From Apostichopus parvimensis (taxonomy: Eukaryota > Echinodermata > Holothuroidea > Aspidochirotida > Stichopodidae): 43,096 nucleotides of DNA. Every line of letters begins with the position of its first letter. The stretch's first letter is position 1. A program made the position numbers and the translations under genes. The notes below the pieces were generated by a model. That model searched no databases and was not told the origin of the DNA. It worked only from the letters and a program-made list of their open reading frames with translations. The DNA is taken from the NCBI GenBank assembly GCA_000934455.1, contig KN882606.1, positions 251,383 to 294,478 of the forward strand, given 5' to 3'. This document shows, in pieces, positions 12,201 to 21,200 of the stretch.

Positions 12201-15200
12201 TCAACCAGTATGACTAAGAAGTGTCATAGGGAGCCTACAGACTGGAATCCAGAGGCTAGGTACCTAGCTCTGTACTTGACATAATCCTGGATAGGTGCCA
12301 TGGTGTGGGATTCACTTACCCCTGGCTAGATGCCAAGGTATTTCACCATTTCTGAGTTGATGCCATCCATCTCCATGTTGCGGAATCTCCAAATCTGTTG
12401 CTAGCTCCAAGATAGTCATCCCTAAACTGTTATTGTTTTAAAAGAGAACAAAGACCACCAATGTTGATAAATAGGTTAATTTTCACTAGAAATTAAGATA
12501 AGTTAGTTTAGTTTAGTTTAGTAGAAAAGAAGGATCAGGAGGGACACTCAAGTCCCATCAAGGACCCTATAGGGGAGAAAAAAAGCTGAAGACACAAACA
12601 CTCAGACTCGATTACAATGCTTAAAGTGCTTGTCCAAAGCATTCTTAAACCCATTCACACTACTTGCAAGTACAACTTTCTCAGGCAAACCGTTCCACTC
12701 ATTTACAACCCTGTTAGAAAAATAAGTTATGCCAAATATTTATCCTACTTTGTGGCTTTTGACCTAGGGCAATGACCTATGGTACAAGTACAAGTACTAT
12801 TAGCAAACATGAAAAAGTCAGTGGAACTAGGATAAACTGTCAAAACCATACACAATCTTGAAAACCTGAATCAAGTCACCATGTAACCTCCTAAGCTCCA
12901 GTGTGGTGAGATTCAACAGTTGTAACCGCCTATAATAAGGAACACCCTTTAAGGAACTAATCATCCTAGTAACCCTCCTGTGGACCTCTTTGAGTACTTC
13001 TTTATCCTTAGAAAAATATAGGTTCCAAGCATGCACAGCATACTCCAGATGAGGCCTAACCAACTGCTTTTAGCCTAACAACTATGTCCTCTTTCATAAA
13101 ACTGAAGTTCCTCTTGATCATACGTAAAACCTTATTACCTCTTTAAGCAGCTTCAAGACAATGTTTAGAAGGTTGCAGAGATGAGTCAATGTAGATACCT
13201 GGGTCTCTTTCAAGAAAGACCTCCTGTAACTCCTCACCATTAAGATTGTAGATATACTTTTGGTTACTGCTACCAAAATGCATCACCTTGCATTGATCAA
13301 TATTAACAAGCATTTGCCATACCTGAGACCAGGAAAAAACCTTATTAAAATCCGTTTAAAATTTCTCCAAATCGCTTTTGGAAGAGACCTCAAAATACAG
13401 TTTGGTGTCATCAGCAAACTTCTTAGCTGTACACAAAATAACTCCGTCAATGTCACTTATGTAGGCAACAAACAACAAGGGACCCAAAACAAATCCTTGT
13501 GGAACCCCACTAGTAACTTCCTGCCAAAAAGAAGCACAGCCTTTTATTACCACCCTGTTTCCTATTACCAAGCCATTTTCGATCCAAGACAGTAAATTCC
13601 TATTGACACCCATACTCTTCGACCTAAGTAAAAGACATTGGTGGGGAACTTTATCAAAAACCTTCTGGAAATCCAGGAACACAACATCTACAGATGTCTA
13701 TGGCAAGCCAATTGCTCAATCAATCAAAAAACATGGATTATCGGTCGAAAAAACATGTTTATTGACCGATAAACACGGATTTTCGGTTGATAAACACGGT
13801 TTTATCTGCTAAAATCCATGTTTATTGCTTGAAAAACATGGTTTTTTGGCGATAAACATGGTTTTCAGTCGATAAACAAGGTTTTTCGACCGAAAAATCC
13901 ATGTTTTTCGATTTATTGTGCATTTGGCTTGCCATAGGCGTCTGCCTATTTAGTGAGCTTGTTACATCTATCATAAACTCAAGAATATTAGTGAGACAAG
14001 ACCTTTCTTGACAAAAGCCATGTTGAGACACTCTGATCAAAGACTGACTACTGAAGTGACTGACCATAGACTTTTTAACAAGAGACTCCATGACCTTACA
14101 AACAACACTAGTGAGACTAACAGGCATATAATTACAGGGCTTAGACTTATCACCCCTCTCGAAAATTGGGGTAATATTAGCACATCTCCAGTCCTTGGTA
14201 ACATAACCTTCATTCATAAATTTACTAAAAACCAATGAGAGTGGAACGCAGAAATGGTGTGCAAAAGTCTTCAACAAATACGGATGGATAGCATCAGGTC
14301 CAGAAGCTTTAGAAACATTTAGCAGCTCCTTTAAGACAACCTCATCCGAAATTAGAACGTATCCAGTTTAGGACCATCACTTCCCCCCAATGAAAATGTG
14401 CAATACTAATCATATCTTCCCATTTTAAAACTCAGTAACTGACACAACATAGTTTTTCAAAAGATCTGCAAGATCCTGACTATCAGTAACTATATTATCT
14501 GCTTGTGGTGGCCTAAGAAAAACAACTGCAACTTTACATTCTGCTTTGACCTGACATAAGGAAAGAAGGCCTTTGGGTTATCCTTAATATTTAAGGCAAT
14601 GTTATCTTCCAAATGCTTTTTCCTTGCTAACAGAATTTACGTCCTTGCAAACAACATCAAAAGCTAGTATATTCTGATCACTAGTTGCTAGTTTTCCTAG
14701 ATCCGTCAAATCAGCAACATTGTTAGGATCAGAACTCAAGACAAAACAATCTTGCACAACATCTAGAAAGTTATTACCCTATCTGCCACTGGAACTATCT
14801 ATCCAATTAATGTCAGGAAAATTAAAGTCACCTATTATAACAACATCACCTTTAACAGCCTTTCTAATTGAATCAAACAGCAAGACATCGTTATCATCGC
14901 TGCTGTTAGGAGAACGGTAAACAATACCAATAGTAATAACATCACTGGACCTCTTGGAGTTGTTTGTAGACAACTCGTGCCAGACAGAAGTTACAAAAGA
15001 ACCTTGCAACTGAGACTTCTCAACACTTACAATATTATACCTAACTACAGTAAAACTCCCCCGTAAATTCCATTATGAGTATCCCTTCAGTCCTGACGAT
15101 ACACAACATACCCTGGGTAAGAAACCTCAGCACTATTAATGTCCTCCCTTAACCAAGATTCTGTGATACCAAACACATCAGGTTTCAGATCCTCAAAAAG

Positions 15201-18200
15201 AACAGTATACTCAGCAAAATCTTTACGAATAAATTCTAGAATTGGTAAAGACAATCTTCAGCTTATCCTGAAACTCTGTACCTTAGCATGCCTCCTGATA
15301 ATGTTAGAACTATGAATGTCTCTTTCCTTGCTTTCAAAACGCCTATAAGTGCCTCCATTAGAAACATAATCCTTATCAAAATTTATGCCTGCCCCCATCA
15401 CCCCTCAATTTAGTTTAAACATAGCTGTTCAACAAAATAATTCACCATCCTACTAAACAACAAGGCCCTGGTATTAGCTAAGTGCAACCCATCCCTGGCA
15501 ACTAAATCCCTTCTACCCTGGAAACATGACCACATGTGAACAAATGTGAAGCCAAAGTCAGAACACAGACTAAGCAAGAAACCATTCAAAGTTACCAACT
15601 TATGTGACTGAACGTCAAATCTTGGCAATAGACTACAGATGTTTTGGAACGAGAAATTCTTGGCTTGTCATTCTACTCAACCATATAAGATACATTGAAC
15701 TCTGTCCCATTTCAACCATCCTTGAACCCCTCCTTGCCAGCAATAATATGTATGAATTAGAATGCTATTTGCTCTTTGCATTAGATAAAAAAAAGGGCTG
15801 TAACAACTGAGCCAATAAGCCATTGACCTTTCCTCATATTAAGCATGAAAATGTTTTCAAACATTATTTGTCATCATAAACTCACCTGAAGACATCAGCA
15901 GCCTTGCTGTACTTCCCTTCCAGTAACTCTGGGGCTAGGTATTTGGCATCCCCCTCTCGAGCATTGATCAGCTCTCCCTGTAAACAGTGAGAGTGAAAGT
16001 GAAAATTCAGGGTGGTAACAGAACTAGTGTTGGAAGTACTTTATTTTATTGAATCACAAGACTTCGGGCGCCAACAGAAGCTCATTTCAAACTCTATCCA
16101 TGTGATGTTGTCTATGAACACTCAAGCTTACCTAAAGCTGCATGTCTTCGACCAGTGCTCAGAGAATTGGAAGGCAGGTCTGAAATTGTGGCACCCATTC
16201 CTGCTACGGTGACTGTCATTTGACATCCTGATATTCTGTGATAAAACTTATCAATAACTTTCCTTGTGATTCGATGTGATATGTGGTGTTGTGACGTGAT
16301 GTCATGTAAGTTGATGGATGAGGTGGGATGTTTGTTGATATGAAGGGAAGCAAGGTGATAGATGTGCTGGGATGTGAAGTGATATGATACAAGGCGATGA
16401 ATGGTGTGGGATATGATGGGATGTGTTTTAATGTGATGTGATGCACAGTGATGGATGGGGTGGGATGTGGTGTAATGTGATGCAAAGTAATGAGACATGA
16501 TGGATAAGATGGGTGTGGTGGGATTGGATGCAATATGATATAATGTGAGAGGATGTCCTGATCTCTACTTTGAATACCACAGATGTGATGTGATAACAAT
16601 GGATGTAACGTCAAACTTACTGATTTCACACTGACTGTCAACCCAAAGTCTCCCAGCTTACAGAGGCCATCCATGCCAATAAAGATGTTGTCTGGTTTAA
16701 CATCTAGATGAAGGAGGTCGTTGTCGTGGAGATGCTTTAGTCCCTAAGTAATGTATAAGTTATAAAATATGTCATAAGAACTGGCTAGAAGAAATGTTTA
16801 AATGAGTATTTTGGGACTAGAAATATTAACATTTCTTATCAACTTTACATTTACATACACAAAGCCAAACTCCACCTAAAATTTTCCCTCCTTGCCTCCC
16901 CTCTCAGTTGTTTTCAAAATGTAAAACTAAATGTGCATGTTGTTGGCACATTGCATATCTACTGTAAGAATTATATGTGTCAAGTATAAAGAGTATTACT
17001 GTTTAAATAAATCAGTAATGAATAACCTAGCCACACTGTATTCCACACTTACTAAACTTATGTCACCACGGTAACATTTAGCACAAATCTAGGCAATTAA
17101 AAGTCTTGGAATATTGAAGATTAAGGAGTATTTGCATTTGAATCAGTCAGTCGTGAAAATCCTAAATACCATGTGCTCCAAATCCACTAAACTAATGTCA
17201 CCATGGCAACCTTCTTTTCACAAATTTACAAACTTAATGAAGTGTAAAAAGTATTAGCATTGAAATTAGTCAGTAATGAAAGACCTAACCACACTGCATT
17301 CCACACCTACTGTACTAAACTAATGTCACCATTGTAACCTTTATACAAATATAGGAAATGATTAGGTTTGGGATAAAGGTTGTCTTCACTAAAGTTTAAC
17401 CAATTGAAGAATGGCAATGTAAATTACTACATAGACTGCCTTGGAATTGTGCAGGAAAGCTGGACTCTTTATTATCGGTAATCATTTTTAAATGTTTATT
17501 TTATATCTTATGTATTTTGCGAACCAGTGAAATATGCTCATGTGGAATAAACTGAGGATTAAAATCACTTATTCCATACATTACATAACTTACTTGTATT
17601 AGGTCTCCAAGGTACTTAAAAGTTAATTCCTCAGGAATATCATGATTTAAATCACAAACTTCTCTCAAGCTGAAATGAAAATATACATTGGATTGATCAC
17701 ATTAAAATGAGCAATGAATATTCATAAAGGAAGAACAGATAAGTTTTGTGCGAGCGAATGAAAACCATCAGATTCAATATTCAATATACACCATGAAAGT
17801 GAGACCAGAACTATGCCTGCTAGAAAACTCTGTGCATAATTTATGAGTGGGAGGAGCTCAAGAGATGAACATCCGGGATACAATGGCAGGAGAACCAGCC
17901 ATTGTTAGCTTTCTTTGTTAAATTTGTTTTAATTCTGCAAGTTACACACAAGGGATTTTATATTCATTGACGCAAAATAATATTCAGTGTACAACAACCT
18001 GAAACATTTCGTCAGCCTAGTCAAGGTATTGACTAAGGAGCTTGATTCAAAGATTAACCATGGCCATCTAACTGAATATTTATTACAGCCAAACACTATT
18101 CAGTGTACAACAAACTGGAACAAAGCCCAGACCAAGACAAGGTATCGATTAATGAGCTTGACTCGTAGACTTACCACGCCATCAAAATGAATATTCCTTC

Positions 18201-21200
18201 CACCCAAATACTATTCACCGTGCATACATGCTACTGAACCTAGGTTTATGAAGACAATGAAGGCAGACATTCAGTAGCAGTCCAGACGAATAATCACATT
18301 AAATCACTCAGGTCCCTTTAAAATTTAATATTAAAAACCTTTATCTTACCTCATTTGACAAAGCTCTGCTTGTATGTAGAGGTGGCCCCTTTCTGCCCAG
18401 GCTCTATGAAAACCAACACAATTAATATGCTTTCTTAGACCTTCATGCTTGTTCACTTCTTCCAACTTTCTCCTCCTAGAAAAGACAAAAGCAAACAAGA
18501 ACAACCATTACATAACCCAGACGGTGTTCAGTGATGAAGCCAATGTACAACTCTTAGGATATATAAACTCCATTTCATTAGAGACTTTGTGTGTACAGAC
18601 ATGTAATGTTAGGTTAAGTAAACCTAAGTTACATAATGTTGCAATTAGTATATATATTTATACAACTCTTAGTGAGTATACACTTCGTCTGGTTAGAGAC
18701 TATATGTTAAGTCATAGTATGCTGTGGTTAGGTAAACTGAAGTAGATTACCATGGCAACCTCTAAGCAAAAGGCACACGTACAGTAAACATTCGCTAGAC
18801 CAGACTATATATATGCACATTTCTGTTTTCCCACAGTAACAAATCATTCACACCAGCAAATGAAATATTTTATGCTAGATAGCACTTACCAAGACTGATC
18901 CTAACCTGCTTACACATTATTTGTGTAGTCATAGAATGTTAGATTACATAAACCCAAATGGCTTCATAGCAAACATGTATGTATCCTATATATGCACAGT
19001 TTGATATGCCTAGAGTTACAAAATGTTCACATCAGAAAATGGAAATCATTTGAAAGTACCCCTTGCTAGCTATAGTAGCAAGAATGATTCCAAACTTTGG
19101 TTACCATGGCAGTGGATAATTTATCCAGTATCACATTGCAAAATGTTGTGAAAACAGGCAACTTGATAGTATTCAAGTACAAAGATGTATGCAGCTTGTA
19201 CATATAGAAACCTTAGTATGTTATTTAAGACTAAGCTCATAAAATAAATTGTCATATATTCACATGGAAGATTTCATAACTTTGAAAAACCTAATTTAGA
19301 GTAACTTAAACTCAAGAATCAGCAAGACCTGAAACCTGATGTCGCTAGAATTCCGCTCAGAAGAACTTTTAGTGAGTCAAGCAAGTGGCAGAACCTCGTT
19401 TTATCCACTTGACACTGTAGGCACAATGAAATGTCAATAAATTCCCTTACCAGGGTCAAATATTTGTACAGTAAACAATCCACTGTGTTTTTCTGAATAG
19501 TCAGTTAACAAAACAAGGTCTGTTGGTACCTTTCACAAGTCAGAACGAAGGAAATCAAAGGAAGCAATTGTTAATTGGATGAAACAATTGAGAATGATTA
19601 AGATTTGGGATGATGTAGCCCCAGAGAAGCTGTATATACAGCTTTTCCAATGAAAACAACTCTGTTAAAAAGATATTACTTTCAGTTGCTTTTATTCCCA
19701 GCAGCATTTTCCCTTCTTTTTATCTAAGACCTTTTTTTTGGGCTAGAACTTACTTGTCTCCTTCACCTCTGAACCTTTCTCTTGACCTTTTGACAGCATA
19801 GAACCGTCCATCCTCACGACTCTGAACTTTGAATACCTGTCAAGAAAAAGACAAGATGCATTTGGGGAAGATCAGGCAACTGTTTGCTAATAATTAAGCC
19901 AGAAAATGAGAATCGGTTATATAAGCTAGCTAGTAGCTCAAACTGAGCCCTGCAGCCACTTGAACCTTACACTTAAGTTTCAAAATTCAAGTGGATGATA
20001 TAAATATAACTGCTTCTGATGATCTTTTTATAGATAACTTTGGTAACTAGTGCACAGAAATAGATTCACTTTGAAGATTGAACCGCATTTGGAGAATCAA
20101 GGTGCAAGTGTAGAGATATTAACATCAATTGGGATTCCAAATATTGGGGCACTGTAGCCTGATGCCCAGAACATGAGACAGTATAAAATAAGCTTAATAA
20201 TTGATAGCAAAAAGTTTTGCAATAAAGGCAAACAGAAACATGCCTTCTACTGGCTTAGTGATTCAATTAACAATGTCAGCGCCTTGAGAAATTAATAGCT
20301 GCATCTGTCTTACTCACTGAACAGTCCCTGTCTAACTGTAAAGATTGGAATATATGACAAGTTTTAGTGCTTCTTAAAAATGTAGAATATATTTACACCA
20401 TATCGGTTTTCATAACTTGTTGGGTGGATACTGTTGCCATTTTGATATATATTGACCAATGCAGTCTTCAAATTGTGCATATTTATACCATTAATAGATG
20501 ATTCGGCATGATTCATTGTGTACTGTGTACTTTGAACTGTGCACTGTGTAGTGTGCAATGTGTACTGTGTAGTGTGTACTGTGTAGTGTGTACTATGTAA
20601 TGTGTAGTGTGTATTGTTTAGCGTGTAATGTGTAATATGTACTGTGCACTGTGTACTGTGTAGTTTGTAGTGTGTACTGTGTTGTGTTCTGTGTAGTGTT
20701 TTCTGTGTAGTGTGTTCTGTGTAGTGTGTAGTGTGTAGTGTCTACTATATACTGAGGCTACTGTCTGTCTACTGTATACTGTGTCCATGTGTGTGTATTT
20801 TTGAGGATGGAGGATATTTAGCATAAAAGTAAAACAAAAAAAAACTCTGTGAGCTTACCTCACCAAATGAGCCTTCACCTAGTTTGGAAATTAGATCAAA
20901 ACATTGATCAAAGAAAAGATATCTGCTGTTGACATTGTAGTGAGGGCTTTGAAGCAAACCTGAAGCAAAGGTCAAGGGTCATAACAATCTCATTGATAAT
21001 TTACTGAGCTGTAAGCAGTTATGATATACTTCTACTATGACTAAATGACAATTAACAGGATGTAGTGAGGGTGTCAGTCACGGCTGGCATTAATTATAGT
21101 TTTACTGGTTTACTTACAACAAATGTGTTAAAACAGTCGTCACCCACTTTAGACAGAAACTTGCTTCAAATGGTTCATACGGAGTGAGGCTAGCGAAAGA

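Noticed and set aside
12422..12426. Alternative acceptor TAG four bases into PKMYT1 exon 9
   Set aside because: It would remove the SL of the conserved SLG and shift the phase.
16112..16674. Overlapping minus-strand ORFs rich in His, Ser, Thr and Pro
   Set aside because: They are translations of the GATGTG minisatellite; only the part at 16621-16674 belongs to a real exon (PKMYT1 exon 7).
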